64,000 nucleotides of DNA. It comes from Cudoniella acicularis (lineage: Eukaryota > Ascomycota > Leotiomycetes > Helotiales > Helotiaceae). Positions 21,418 to 33,383 of the stretch are shown piece by piece (within the stretch, counting starts at the first letter, position 1; each line of letters starts with the position of its first letter). Both the position numbers and the translations under genes were made by a program. The notes under the pieces are model-generated. The model did not search any database and was not told the DNA's origin. It saw only the letters and a program-made list of their open reading frames with translations. The stretch is from contig JAAMPI010000005.1 in NCBI GenBank assembly GCA_013054445.1, positions 50,519 to 114,518 of the forward strand. Reading direction: 5' to 3'.

Positions 21418-22920
21418 ATGGCGTCCGGCAAGCGGAAGCAAAGATCGGGAGGCAGTGAGATACAGAAAGCCGCGAAAAGAAGCAAGGTACGTGCGAGCGC
21501 CTGGTGTCTGACTCGGCCCCTTCATTTCTGCAGCATTCACGAGGCTGCGCGTAAGTGTGGCAGCACAACAATAGCCACCCATTTCCCAAACCACCCTTTT
21601 GTATGAAAGCATGGGGCGAGCCGCTCTGAACTTAGCAGCTGCCGTTGCGAATTTTTTACCAAATTCTCTGCTTTTCCGTTGTTTTGCCTCATTGTCCAAT
21701 ATCGATTCCATCATTCCATGCATTTGTCATTGAGGAAAAGAACTACATTTTTGACGTCGAAGCAGGGCGGTTCTGGCGGAAAATGGCAAACGCCTCACCA
21801 AAAGGCTAAAATGGCAGCTTTCCGAGGTCGTGGGACAATTGAACCGGGTGATGTTGGAATATGGGCAACATGTGCAAGGAACCAGGAAGGGAGAGCGACC
21901 ACCGAGCTTCGGAGTTTGCTATATCAGGTCTGTATCTGACCTCAATTCACGCAGTACGAGTGCCGCTAAAGCAATGTACAGTGTGCAGAAAGATATTATG
22001 GGATTGCCCCTGATCCAGAAGAGGACGATGAAGCTGAAGATGACCTCGACATTGAGGCCTCCATACGGAAAGAAGCTGCGTCGATGGGGAATAAAGAATG
22101 CAGAACCAAACTGTTCTCTCCCGTACGTCTCGATATCGAATGTGTTTTATTCTTCAAGGTTGGGCCCCCAATCGACCCGATCGATTTTGTTCACAGAATT
22201 TGTACCGAGGTGGCCTCAAAACCAAGCACCAGATGGACTAGATACGTCAATCGATTGACACCTATGAAAGTCATGGGAAAAGCTACAGAGAAAGGGTTGG
22301 AAGAAGTTGCCCGATCCGTCCTTGGCGAACATTTCCTTCTTAACGAGCGTGATGGCGAGGGGAAGGCCGTGGATGTTCAAGCTACTGAAGATGAAACCAA
22401 ACCGCCCGGTTTCTCGGTGAGTCCCGCATGTCACAACGTGCACTCTCTCCGTTGGGCCAGAAACATGTCATTCAAATAATTTTTGTGCTGACACAAGAAA
22501 AATAGTACGCAATTCGGCCCACAATCCGCAATCATGAGACACTTAAACGAGACGTGGTGATCAAAAGCATCGCCTCATTCATTGCGGGTGTCCACAAAGT
22601 CAATCTCACTAAGCCCGACAAAGTGATTTTAGTCGAAATTTACCAGGTACGGCCTCTCAATCGCTTCCCCTCCCCCTCAATCTCGAAAATTGCCTGCAGT
22701 AGTACGTTCCACCATTATATCTCATCTGTTAACAGTGGAGGTGCAGACTGTGTGTGGGATGAGTGTCGTGGGTAGCAACTGGGAGAAACTCAAGCGGTAC
22801 AACATTGCAGAGCTCTACGAATCTGTCCCGAGCGTCGGAACTGGGCTCGAGGCGGGTGTGCCAGATGTGGTGCACAAGAGCGAGGTCACGGCCAGCATCG
22901 CTACCGGCAGCTCGGGTTGA
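21418..22920 (+). CDS. tan1: Tan1/THUMPD1-type tRNA acetylation adaptor
   Basis: Five exons (21418-21486, 21766-21927, 21982-22416, 22506-22646, 22747-22920) join to 326 residues. The start is basic (MASGKRKQRSGG, then KAAKRSK), fitting RNA binding or nuclear entry. Exon 2 carries GDVGIWATCARNQEGRATTE and exon 3 CAERYYGIAPDP followed by an acidic run. The THUMP domain spans about residues 130-285, with RYVNRLTPM, YAIRPTIRNHETLKRD and KVILVEIYQTVCGMSVVGSN. Yeast Tan1 works with the Kre33/NAT10 acetyltransferase to make N4-acetylcytidine at position 12 of tRNA-Ser and tRNA-Leu. Intron 1, at 279 nt, is unusually long for this window. An earlier acceptor at exon 3 was rejected because only the TACAG at 21977-21981 keeps the frame. 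Confidence 0.92.
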
Positions 22921-25154
22921 AGTGGAGTGGAACAATCTGTTGCCCGACGGGAAGGCACTTAGGCACTTGGGCACTTAGGCACCTAGGCACCCATCTTGTG
23001 GCGTGATAGTAAGTCAAACTGTCAAAGAGCAGGAAAGGCTGAGAGCGCCGTCAGTCTGATCAAACACGCTGCATTGCGATTCCCGTCTCAACTGCGGGCT
23101 GAGGAAATCATGCGAATTGTGAAATTTCTTAGGATCAGAGGAGGCTAAGTTGCAATGCGACTGACTCCTGAGAAGAGATTGCAGTAAGGGCGTTCTTCCT
23201 CGCCGCCACGAGATAAGTGTTGCCAGGCAGAGGGGCAGAGGGGCAGAAGCAGTGTAGGCGGTACAAGACGTCAAAATGTCAAAATGATCTTTTCCTGTGC
23301 CTTTTCTTCTCCGTGTCTCGCAGAAGTGACACTTGTTGCTCTTGGCGTAGAAACCTCGCTAGAAGGCTTCCAATCGGCGATCGATCTCTGATCTGGTGAT
23401 CAGCAACCTGATGCTAACCAAATTCGCACAAAATTAACGAACTTTGAACTTTGAATTTTGTATCTTGAAGCCATTCGGGACGTGGACATGGACGTGGACC
23501 TCTGATCTTGTTTGGATACGAGAGCATGCGTTAGTTGTCCTTTGCGACGCGACACGCGCGTACTCCAGCAACACCTCAGTGACCACCAGTTCGGGACTGC
23601 GCAGGACCGGGTTTGAAAAGCGATCTACGAGATGCGTTGTTGCTGGCTGATCATCGTATTCCACTCCTAAGTGCCTCTGGCCAGCTGGGCTCGTCCCGCC
23701 GCGGGACGTGATGGTTTTCTGGAGAACTTGGAGCGCCACATGGACTGCATTTCCGCGGTTTTTTTACGTTTGTTTAGTTCAGGACGTTGCGATAGCGAGA
23801 ACCCAGCTAGGAGCCTCAAGTTTGACACATCAACACATGCTACACAGGCACAAGATACCAAGCAGGAGGCCCGAGGGAAGCACCGCCCACCACCGCCAGG
23901 CCTTGTCAGACAGTTGGAGACTTTATCATGCAAGTGCCCAAGCTACATTTGTTTTATTTTGCCAATCCGGCAGCAGTTGCATCTATTGTACAAGTACTGT
24001 ATGTACATGTACACTCTGTACGCAGTACGCACTTCGCACGGAATACGTATCGTGGTCAGATACTCGTCGATTTCGCCAGCTGACACAAGGGCCCCCCAGT
24101 AGTCTGTACCACACTGAGTCCGTGGTTCAGGGCATACTAGGATCGTGCACCTTCGCTTGCTTAGAGTCCAATGGGAGAATTTCTCCCCCCGCCCCCTTAC
24201 CCTCACCATCTGCACCAATGTTGCTCGGCTACCTCTACACCTCTCAGAAAACACTGCATCACTGCATCACTCCATCGATGCCCCCCCCCCACAGCCGCCT
24301 CCCCGGGAAGCATTCTTCCAAACCTGCTTTCCAGTCCCAGTTCCAGTCCCAGTCCAGTCGCGCTAAACAGCCCAAAGCGAAAACATCTGCGTTGATTCAT
24401 CGATTTCAAGCGCCCACGCATCATTCACCCCTCCAAATTTCCGAGTCGAACGCTTCAGGTGTTGCAGGGATATGATAAAATGTTCGAACTACAACACAAG
24501 TCGGGATGTGGCTTCTCAGAAAGCTGACATTTTCTGATCAGCTCTCATCTGTCCCTTCCGACCCGTCTGACCAACCCTCTCAAGCAAAAATACTAGGCCC
24601 GGGCCTCGCAAGACTTTTAAAAAGGCCTTCAGCTCCCACTCCGTCCTATCATTTGTAAATGTGAAAGCGTCTGGTACCGAAAGGGTGTTCGTTGCATTAT
24701 TGGGGTAGCCTTGGAGTTAGTTTACGGCCCTGCAGAAGATTGGACAATTCCATGGTATATCAAGTCATTTATAAGCACATTGTCTCATCTCGTCTGATAT
24801 TGTCCAGCTCCTCTTCTGGCGCCGTCTGACTCGCTTCCAACCACGCACCTAGTGGAATACGAATTCCTCAGTCGAGCTCACTTCCACAAATCACCTCAAA
24901 CTCAAATTTGATGAAATAAATTGAACGACTGCACAGCAGCTCGGACAATTAGGCCCTTGCATTTTATGCACACAGTTTCGACATTTGAGCCACACTCCAA
25001 GGCCTCTTCGTTGCATACTCAAACGCGCTCAGCCTTTTGTCAAGCCATCCTTTCTGAATATCGTTCTTCGGATCCCGTGAGGTCTTCCATAGGGGACTTA
25101 TACCAACGACAGCTCACCCCACCTGCCGCTAGAGGGCCGGCCACATTAAACATT
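22921..25154. other. Gene-free interval of about 2.2 kb
   Basis: Apart from the 8-base tandem repeat I find no supported gene. The interval holds simple-sequence tracts, including GGGGCAGA-type repeats near 23225, a run of ten Cs at 24281-24290, and repeated CCAGTCCCAGT-like text near 24335. Open frames on either strand (for example 23708-24475) are low-complexity and match no family. Bases 24780-25154 probably hold the promoter and leader of the next gene; the in-frame ATG at 24966 would extend that gene by 63 residues. Confidence 0.6.
22954..22992 (+). repeat. Tandem repeat of an 8-base unit (GGCACTTA)
   Basis: Almost five copies of an 8-base unit lie head to tail: GGCACTTA, GGCACTTG, GGCACTTA, GGCACCTA, GGCACCC. 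They begin 34 bases after the tan1 stop codon, so they probably fall in its 3' untranslated region. Confidence 0.9.
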
Positions 25155-26396
25155 ATGTCCGCCTCGAGAACAGCTGTCCCGTCACGTCCGCACCTAACAT
25201 CGCTCATGTACTCCTTGCCTGTCCGACGGCTAAGAGAAATACTCATCCATGTTGTCCCAAATGCAACACTTGGTACTGTGGAAGAGCTCATATCAACACA
25301 ACTGCCAAGGCTCTATGCACTCAACATGTCGGACGACCAAAAACTGCTACTTTCTTTTGCACCAAGCCTAGCCGTTCGTTTGCTAAGACAAGAAGCCACC
25401 CTCTTATCTTCCGAAGCCACTCTGGTATGCTTTGTCGCTGGCTCGGATCAGAGAGCCGAGAAAGAAAGGACATCAATACAGGGCCAGATTGAACTTCCAA
25501 ATAGCATGGCACTCCCCGAAATCGTCCCGAAATTGCTGAAGCATTCGTCGAACAATAGAGAGATGGCATATCCCTATAGCATTTTCAAGCCGACAGCAGG
25601 TGCCCCCTTATCCACCCTGTCGATTTATCTAAGCATTCCTGAACGGCGGCTTGTGGACAAGCAAGTCGGATGCATGATTCGCGCTCTGGCAAATCACATT
25701 TCTCCCTCTGATACCTTTGGGAATGTCGCTAGGGTCCTTCCAGATGCGTATAATATTGCTTCGCCTATATCGCCACGTGCTCGAGGTTCCGCTGCCTGGT
25801 CCGAAGCATTCAACACCCTCCTAGAAGGAATTCTAAGAGATGGAGAGGATATGGCAGTCTTGCTTCCCTACGAATCGATCCGATCTCACTATCAACGCTT
25901 GTCATGGCATCTTGACGCTGTTACTCAACCCAGACTAGTGATCCTTGATGCCGGCAGCGACACGAATATTATGGTCGAGCGAGGAGCAGAAAAGGGTGCC
26001 TCAATGACTATGGCGGCAGGAGTCAGGTTGACGGGGTTAAGGAGCTGGAGCCATGGAGTGTTCGGGGATCCGCTGTTATGTGACGCGTTTGAGAATCCTA
26101 CCGAAGGCTTCTTGGAAGGCTGGCGCCAAGGGGGAGAGGAGCTGATTGAGGATAAACATAATGCAGAGACCAGACTCCTGCTCTATCGATGTTATCGAGC
26201 CTGTGTGAGCGTTGTGACAGAACATTACAGGCCGCAGGTTGACAGCAGTAGGAGGGAGCTAGAAGGTCGAAGGAAGTTGACAAGTGTTTTGGCGGAGCTT
26301 GACAAGGTTGATGTTGTGGAGCCCGATGTACTGAAGAGAGCACGGAGTTTGTCTGGCGAGTCTGAAATCTCGAAGCGGCCAAAACTAGAGGATTAG
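25155..26396 (+). CDS. Conserved uncharacterised fungal protein, single exon
   Basis: A single open exon encodes 413 residues from the ATG at 25155 (MSASRTAVPSRPHLTSL). This start is preferred because the sequence upstream in the same frame (ATG at 24966) is low-complexity, whereas from here on it is well ordered. Notable segments are LPVRRLREILIHVVPNATL, QKLLLSFAPSLAVRLLRQE and RLVILDAGSDTNIMVERGA, then a charged C-terminal helix and a basic end (KRPKLED) that could be a nuclear signal. I see no signal peptide, membrane segment or catalytic motif that I can name. The DAGSDTN segment superficially recalls phosphotransferase folds, but I cannot support a function. Confidence 0.78.
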   Translation: MSASRTAVPSRPHLTSLMYSLPVRRLREILIHVVPNATLGTVEELISTQLPRLYALNMSDDQKLLLSFAPSLAVRLLRQEATLLSSEATLVCFVAGSDQRAEKERTSIQGQIELPNSMALPEIVPKLLKHSSNNREMAYPYSIFKPTAGAPLSTLSIYLSIPERRLVDKQVGCMIRALANHISPSDTFGNVARVLPDAYNIASPISPRARGSAAWSEAFNTLLEGILRDGEDMAVLLPYESIRSHYQRLSWHLDAVTQPRLVILDAGSDTNIMVERGAEKGASMTMAAGVRLTGLRSWSHGVFGDPLLCDAFENPTEGFLEGWRQGGEELIEDKHNAETRLLLYRCYRACVSVVTEHYRPQVDSSRRELEGRRKLTSVLAELDKVDVVEPDVLKRARSLSGESEISKRPKLED

Positions 26397-26492
26397 AAGG
26401 GGTAATGTTGTTACGGGCGTTCGGCGTTGGTATTACATATTGATACCCTAATTTTGAGGAGCTCCTGATGTACGATATGAGATGTATCAAAT

Positions 26493-28531
26493 TCAAGACC
26501 GTTTTGACGACGTGGTCCCTTCATCCTCGTCCCTAGGCAACTGTATTCCCATCATGCCCATTAGATTTCCACCAGGTCCTGGCATACCAGCCTGGCTTTT
26601 AAAGCTTTCTAGGAGGTTCTTCGCGAGGTTGAAATCAATGTTGACCTCCTCTTCATCACTTTCATTCTCCCAGTCCTCCTTCTCTTTGGATTTTGATGTT
26701 GACTGTGCCTTGTCTTTTAGTACGGCAGGATTGCCACTACCGACTGGATCCAGATTAAGCGCACCCGCCTCTTTCAGCTCGGCCTCCATTCTTTGCATGA
26801 CCTTCTGAATCTGACTGGCATCATCTTCATCGTCTTCATCGCCTTCCGCGTCGTCGGAGTCAATCTCTTCAATCCTGCGATCGATGCCGGATTTCACAGC
26901 TCCCCCCCCTTTTGCTATATGATCAATTTCGTCTTCTTCCTCCGTTGGCATGCCCATCATTTCCCTCATCATCTTAGCAAATTCCTTCTCATCAAAACTC
27001 ACATCCTTGTCTTCATCTTCGCTATCTTCTTCACTATCTCCTTCGTCGTCATCAAAATCCATATCATCCATCTCAGCTCCATCAACTCCTGCTTCATCGT
27101 CGTTGAGAAATGCCTCGAACCTCTCCACTATTTTCTTCAAATCTGCTTGGGTTTTTGCATCACCAAACCCTGTTGGGGCTTCCGGCCCAAATGCACCAGG
27201 AATGCCTGCTTTTTTCTCCTTGCGCTTCCCATCCAATTCTCGCTCAAAGTCCTCAAAATTGATATCAAGCCATTTTTCATCGTCTTCTCGAGCAACGCCT
27301 TTCCACTTCAAGATTTCATCATCCCCTGGAAGACTTTCCTCGCTGTGCTCCAGACCATCAAGAAGAATCTTGATCTCCCGGACCAGGCGATTATCCCCGT
27401 TCTTGGGATCGGCCAGCAGCATCTCAAAGCCAGAGGTGACTTTCATTCCCATCTCAAGTTGCGTATGGGTTCTTTCCTGCGATTTGTTTGATGAATCGGA
27501 GTTTTCTGTCTGAGCTAGTTTCTCTTTCCAAGCAAATGGGGAAGAGAATTTTTGCGATTTTAATTGGGCGTATAGAACCCTCGTGAAACGTACCGAAACC
27601 GTGATGAGATCCTTTGGTGGAAATAGTAAGTTTAATGAGTCTGATTGAAGAGGTTTTAGTGCAATGGGATCGCGGAGGTAAAAAGCCTCTGTGGCTGGGG
27701 CTATTGATGCTGGTCGATCATGTAAAATGTACGCAAGTTTTCTGGGAACAGTGGCAAGAGCATAATGCAAGGAGGCTGCAACTTGAGCAGGATAGTTCCG
27801 CAACCTGTAGAACGCCTCGGCTTCAATTAGTGGTGAGTGTATTAGGGCGCGAGGGTTTGCTGATATCGTTTTGTGGGCTTCCTCTAGACTGAGGGCACGA
27901 GATATGGGGGATGTCTTTGAGCTTGTTGAGGAGGGAGATGCAGCTTGGAGGGGAATAATACGTAGAGTATTGTTATGTATCCATACCTGTACACCATGTG
28001 AGCTCATTGCCTGCGGTAATCCTTGAACGATTACTTACCCGATTGTCGGAGATCTCGGGGTTCAGCCATCGGGGGAGCGCATTTGCGGCTTCAATCAACA
28101 AGAACTCGCCATCTGTATCCACAACTTTGATCCATAAATCCGAAAATCGATTGCTTAATTCTTTGAGGATATATACAATGAGCCATTCGTCTTCGACTGA
28201 GTCTCCATAATTCGTCAAGCCGTGGAGATAGAGCAGGCCTAGATTCACTTAGCAAAGCGTACTTGATAGAACCAGACGAGCACATACCTTTTGCACTTTC
28301 AATCTCCACCTTGAATCCATCGCGCTGCCAAATATACTCCCGCAGAAGACCATCGACCAACTTCGCAGCCTCTTTACGCACAGCTTCCAAACGCGCGAGT
28401 AACTGTTTCTGCGACTTTATCTCGGCGTCAATGACGAAAAGGGAATACTCGACGCAGTCATCGGGGAGACGCTTGGGGAACCCATCAAAGCCGTTGCCAA
28501 ATCCCTCGAAGTCAACATTGGGAACGGCCAT
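26493..28531 (-). CDS. SGT1/ecdysoneless-family protein
   Basis: Three minus-strand exons (28531-28288, 28238-28039, 27986-26493) join to 645 residues. The N-terminal half is the family core: LPDDCVEYSLFVID, then LLYLHGLTNYGDSVEDEWL, VVDTDGEFLLIEAAN and PRWLNPEISDNR, running into VWIHNNTLRIIP. The middle carries SHYALATVPRKLAY-like text (read as LHYALATVPRKLAYIL) and DEKWLDINFEDFE. Long Asp/Glu runs follow before a conserved tail (SFKSQAGMPGPGGNLMGMMG). Human ECD and its fission yeast relative act in pre-mRNA splicing (with Prp8) and transcription; the fungal gene was first described as rescuing a glycolysis regulator mutant. It must not be confused with the co-chaperone Sgt1. It is divergent from the spindle pole gene at 28888, with 356 bases between the starts. 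Confidence 0.92.
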
Positions 28532-28887
28532 GGCGTTGCGATCCTGGAGGGTTGGGACTGGAAAGTGATTTTATAAGGCTGACGGGAAGTATCGCGAAGT
28601 ATCACGAAGTCAGCCTCAGTCATCAGGGTGAGTGGAAAGGTCTTGGCGCGTGCAGGGGATTCCCGGAGAGGCTAGCCCGATCGGGCAGAACATCAACAAT
28701 GGGCTTACCGGGGCTCCAAAACGCGTCCCGTCAAACCGTTACTATCGCGGCTTCCCATTTTCATGCCCAATACTGCGTCCGAGTTCATGGCTACAACCCA
28801 GCTTTTTATGCCTTGCATTTTTCCTACATTGATTCATCGCTATTTTGATATTACATTCGGGCTTGCGAAGCTCGAACCATCCGCAGT
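28532..28887. promoter_or_regulatory. Divergent promoter interval between the ecdysoneless-like gene and the spindle pole gene
   Basis: The two start codons face away from each other across 356 bases, so this interval must contain both promoters. No TATA box or named site stands out. Short duplications such as GAAGTATCGCGAAGTATC at about 28588-28605 are visible. Confidence 0.55.
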
Positions 28888-31800
28888 ATGGTACAAGCTG
28901 GAGCCGCCGGCTTAGATACCCCCAGAACGAATATTGGAGATGCTACCTACCTCTCGAATCAACAGTTCGATTTCGACATATCGCAGGAGCAGTCGTTTCA
29001 GTCCCCCTCAAAAGACAACAACAATCTTGTGCAGCAATTACAGAATGGCCGACGCGGCGCAATTAAAACACCACGAAGTCGCGTGGCACTTAGTGACCGA
29101 CGAAATCTTCCTGCCGGGCTTGGAGGAGGAGAATTCACGCCCTTACTGAAAAGTGCTACGCGGAACAGTGCCCTGCGAAATGGAAAGGAGAATTCCCTCC
29201 AGACGCCAGGGTTTCTCAAACCTGGGGGTTTGGACAATATTCCAGAAGACCTGAGTCCATTGCCAGTAATGGGCAGTTCGATTTATGGCGACTCGCGAAA
29301 TGGATCATACATGGCTGGCACGCCCATCCCCCAAATAGATAGCAGTAGCACAGCTTCGACACCTATGGCATTACTGCCGCGGCGAAACGAGGGTCCTGGA
29401 GTTTTGCAAGATGGCAATCAGCTGTCCTTGCGGGAACAAGAAAATGTCATCGACAAAATCGAAAAGGAAAACTTTGGACTGAAGCTGAAGATCCACTTCT
29501 TGGAGGAAGCCTTACGAAAGGCTGGGCCCGGATTTAGTGAAGCTGCGCTCAAAGAGAATACGGAACTCAAGGTGGACAAGGTCACTATGCAACGGGAACT
29601 ACAACGGTATCGAAAAACACTCTCCATTGCTGAACGCGACGTGGATGTCTACAGACAACAGCTCCTCGAAACACAAGAGAATATCAAGCAAAAACATGCC
29701 GATGAAGGTGCTCGAGAAGAATTAGACCACCTGCGTCAGGCTTTGGAGGAAAGTGAGGCGGAAGTAAATCGCTTAAAGCTCCAGGAATCTCAATCCGAAG
29801 ATTTTCAAGATCGAATTCATGATCTTGAAGCGGAGGTACGAGAAAAGAACCGCCTCCTCGACGACCGTGATGACGAGGTGGAAAATCTCAAGGACGAGGT
29901 CGAAAAACATGCTGGGACTATATCAGATCTGGAAGAGAGGGTGAAACAGGCTCAGCGTCGACACGTCGAGCTGGAAGAGAAGGCGCAAGCTAGCGAGGAC
30001 CTGGAAGATGCAAGGGAAGCAATTGATGAATTGGAGCAGGATTTGAAGCAGATGAAGAACGAATTGGAGGAGGCGAGGGAAGATCGAGAAGAGGCACTGG
30101 GGGAGAGGAACCGCGCTCAATCGGATCTTGAGGAGCTTCAAGAAGAGATGGCCAACAAGTCTATTACGACAAAGGGCTTGAGCCGACAAATTGAGGAGAA
30201 GGCTAATCGCTTGCAAGACGAGCTTGAGGACCTCCGAGAAAAACACGAGGCTCTAGAGGAGGACTACGCAAACAGATCACACGAGGTTAACAAACTCCAT
30301 GACACAATAAAACTCCTCAAACAGGACGGCGAAGATCGTGAACAAAAGCTCGAAGACAAAATCGAGGCTGTGCAAAACGACATTAAATCCTTCACCCAGC
30401 AACGAGACAACTTATCAAAACAGCTGGAGGCTGCTGAAAAAGAGCTCAACCAGAAATCTGACGAGAAGAACATTCTCCAGATACGTCACGATGCGCTTAC
30501 CCAAGAATCGGCTGGCCTTCAGAAAGAGCTCACAAAATCTCGGAAAGAAATTGAAGATCTCGAAGACAAACTAGACCATGAGAAGACACTGGCCCTAAAC
30601 AGCGAGCGGGAAGTACGGGATGAGTATAAAACTGAGATCGGTCGACTCAATGATGAGATTCAAGACCTACATGCCGAAATTCGGGATAAAGAGCGGCTCT
30701 ACGATAACGACTGCGACCAATGGGATAGTGAGAAGCGGATTCTGGAAACCCAGAGAGATTCGGCGGAAGACAAAGCTGCGGCCTTACAAGCAACAATCGA
30801 CAGACTCCAAAAGGCTGAAGGGACACTCTCTAGCAAGGAAACGAAACTTCAAGAAGGCCTCCAAAGTGAGAAGGATAGGCACGCAAACCAAGAAGCGGCG
30901 TTGAATCGCCAGATCGATGAGCTCAATGAAGATGTTGAAACTCGTCGGAGGTTGCTTGAGGAAGCTAGATCCGAATTGTCCAAAGTTCGTGAAGAGCTTC
31001 GTTTAAGCCAGCGAGAACAAAGGTCACTAGCTGAGAAGGTTGAAGGGTTGGAAGATGAAGTGGAGATATTACAAACCAGCCTTGATGATGAAAGCGACCA
31101 GGCGAATCAAGATATTCTCGCGGCAAAACAGGAATCTGAAAGCTTACGAAAACAGATTCAATCCTTGAAGCAAGATCTTGCAAAAGCTGAATCAGCCACT
31201 GAAAATGCCAGGACTGAACTCGATAATGCTCAGGCCAGCCTCCAAATTGGAGAAGGTAACAAAGAGCATTTCAGCTTGACTTTGAAGGATGTTGAGAATC
31301 AGCTCGCGAGGGTTAGGCAAGAGAAACAAGTCTTCCAAGATCAGGTGGCAAGCATGAACATTGAGCTGCACTCTTTGCGTCTTTCTAAAACCGAAGCCGA
31401 AGCAGAAAGAGACGAGGTTCAAATTCAGCTTAAGGCCATGAAGCAACAGGAGGAAGAAACATTCCGTCTCGACCAAGAAAGAGTTGATCTTCGAACTGTA
31501 AAGATGAAGCTTGACGGGGAAGTTCGCCGGTTGCGAGAGGAGCTCAAAATTGCCACCAGTCAGCGAGACACTGGAGAAAAAGAGTTGCAGCAAGAAATTG
31601 ATCGTGCTAGTGCCGAAGAGGCCCGATTGACCTCCGAAATTCACGATCTCCAGAAGATCTTGCGAGGCTCTTCGGAAAAGAGGGAACTCTCTTCCGCCAA
31701 AAAAACAATACAGCATTTGGAAGAACGAATTAATGAATTAGAACACCAAGTTGCCACAGAAGCGGGCCAGAATGATGCAGCGCAGGAACTCTCGATTTTG

Positions 31801-33077
31801 CGCCATGACCTTTCAGCTGCACGTCAAAAGGAGACGGAATACCTTCAGCGAGAGACCGCCCAAAGAGACGTTCTTCGTGGTTTGAAGCGTCAGATCACAG
31901 AGCTTGAGCGTAGGGCGCACGATGCTGAAATTTCTCGACTGGCCACCTCATCGCCTCATTCATCAATAAATGGATCCGCTCGAAAATCCGAGATCATTGA
32001 AGTCCGCGCGCAGCTCGCCGCAGCGCATCAGTCGTTGAAAGACATCCGGTCGCAACTTAAAAATGCTGAAAAAGAGGCCTCCCGCAAGCTGAACGCTGCC
32101 AATATCGAACTTCAAGCCCAACAAACAGCCTGGGAGCGCGAGAAGGATGAACTGGAACGCTCAGCCGATGAAGCTCGGTTTACAATTGAAGATTTATTAG
32201 CCAAGAATGTCACAGCTGAAGCAACCATCACGCGATTAAGAGGGAAAATTGATCGTCTTGAAAAGGCGCTCCAAGCTGAGCGACTTAATAGTGGTGAAGA
32301 CCGCACTATGGCTCTCGAACGTCGAGATCTTCACGATATGCTACGTGAGACTCAAGTCCAAGCTGAAACGCTCGAAGTTGTTGTGCAAGAGCGTGACAAT
32401 ACCATCGCCGCTATCTCTGCCGCGGAAGCGACAATTCGAGCTCAGCTAAAGCGTGTCCGGGAAGAGCGTAGCTCTCAACGATCGAAGGCCATCTCTCTTC
32501 AAGAGCAACTCGTAAATCTGGAGCGGAAATTTTCGCAGGCTCAAGAAAACTGGGAGACGGAAAAGAAATCTCTCACCCGCGGCGTGAGATTCGTGAATAC
32601 ATCTCTTTCTACCGACCGCGACGATGCCGACGCTAATGCTCTAAAGAAAGAACTCGAGGAAAGGGAGCATCAACATGTGAAAGAGATCAGAGGAATGGCG
32701 CTGCAGCTCGAATGGTTGAGGGCAAGATGCAGACGAGAAGAGACATTCCGAGCTTGTGCTGCGTTTGCGAAGAACTATATGGGGATGCAGATCAAGATGT
32801 ACCAAGCCTGGTAAGTTTAATAACCCACGTAAATCAATTTAAATGCTAACAAATGTACAGTAATAAGGCAGACCTCAAGCTGCTCGAGTCGGTGCCGGGC
32901 CTGAAGCGCAAACCCAAGAAAGTGAAGAAACCAACTTTGCGAATGGTGGCATGGGCGGTAAGGGCAACAGTGCGGATGAAGATGCAAGCAGAGCAATGGA
33001 AAGAGAGCGTGAAGATCCGCGATAGGCTTGCGGCCCAAGCCAAAAAACAAAGAAAGAGTATGCTTGCGCAAGAATAA
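28888..33077 (+). CDS. pcp1: Pcp1/Spc110 (PcpA)-type spindle pole body scaffold with CM1 and PACT domains
   Basis: Two exons (28888-32810, 32861-33077; 50-nt intron with a GCTAAC branch point) encode 1,379 residues. The N-terminus has the GEFTPLLKSATRN motif and then, at about residues 178-245, a centrosomin motif 1: LSLREQENVIDKIEKENFGL followed by LKIHFLEEALRKAGPGF. CM1 recruits and activates the gamma-tubulin small complex. Roughly 1,000 residues of coiled coil follow. The C-terminus is a PACT-type targeting domain across the intron (FRACAAFAKNYMGMQIKMYQ, ACNKADLKLLE, KKPTLRMVAWAVRATVRMK), which anchors such proteins to the inner spindle pole body and often binds calmodulin. CM1 plus PACT points to Pcp1/PcpA/Spc110; ApsB/Mto1, the other fungal CM1 protein, is the main alternative. 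Confidence 0.9.
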
Positions 33078-33383
33078 GTTTGTCTTTTGAGCTGTAGATA
33101 TTCGGCGTTGGATTAGGGTACGAGGATATGCATTGGGTGAGCGTTCGGGGTCATGATCACGAGCTTTTGGATGTGGGCACTGGGCTTTGAGAGTTGATGT
33201 GGGTAAACATCGATTGTTTAATTTCCCAGATTCATGAAATTACATAAATACCATAAAACCATATCCATGATACCCAACCGAAATGCCTCCTACCATCCTA
33301 TCGTTGAGTCAATCCTTAGTGCTTTTCCCTTTTGCACATGTTACGCCAAAACCGATGATATTATTTACATAACAAACAAGAGA
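33078..33383. other. Short intergenic between convergent genes
   Basis: The spindle pole gene and the metacaspase gene run towards each other here, so this interval holds both 3' ends. Nothing else is recognised. Confidence 0.6.

Noticed and set aside
24281..24290. Run of ten Cs
   Set aside because: A simple homopolymer; noted as an error-prone site only.
23708..24475. Plus frame of 255 codons
   Set aside because: Low-complexity His/Ser/Pro-rich translation without an ordered segment, lying over simple repeats and overlapped by frames on both strands; not credible as a gene.
26793..27513. Plus-strand frames inside the ecdysoneless-like gene
   Set aside because: They are antisense shadows of its acidic coding region.
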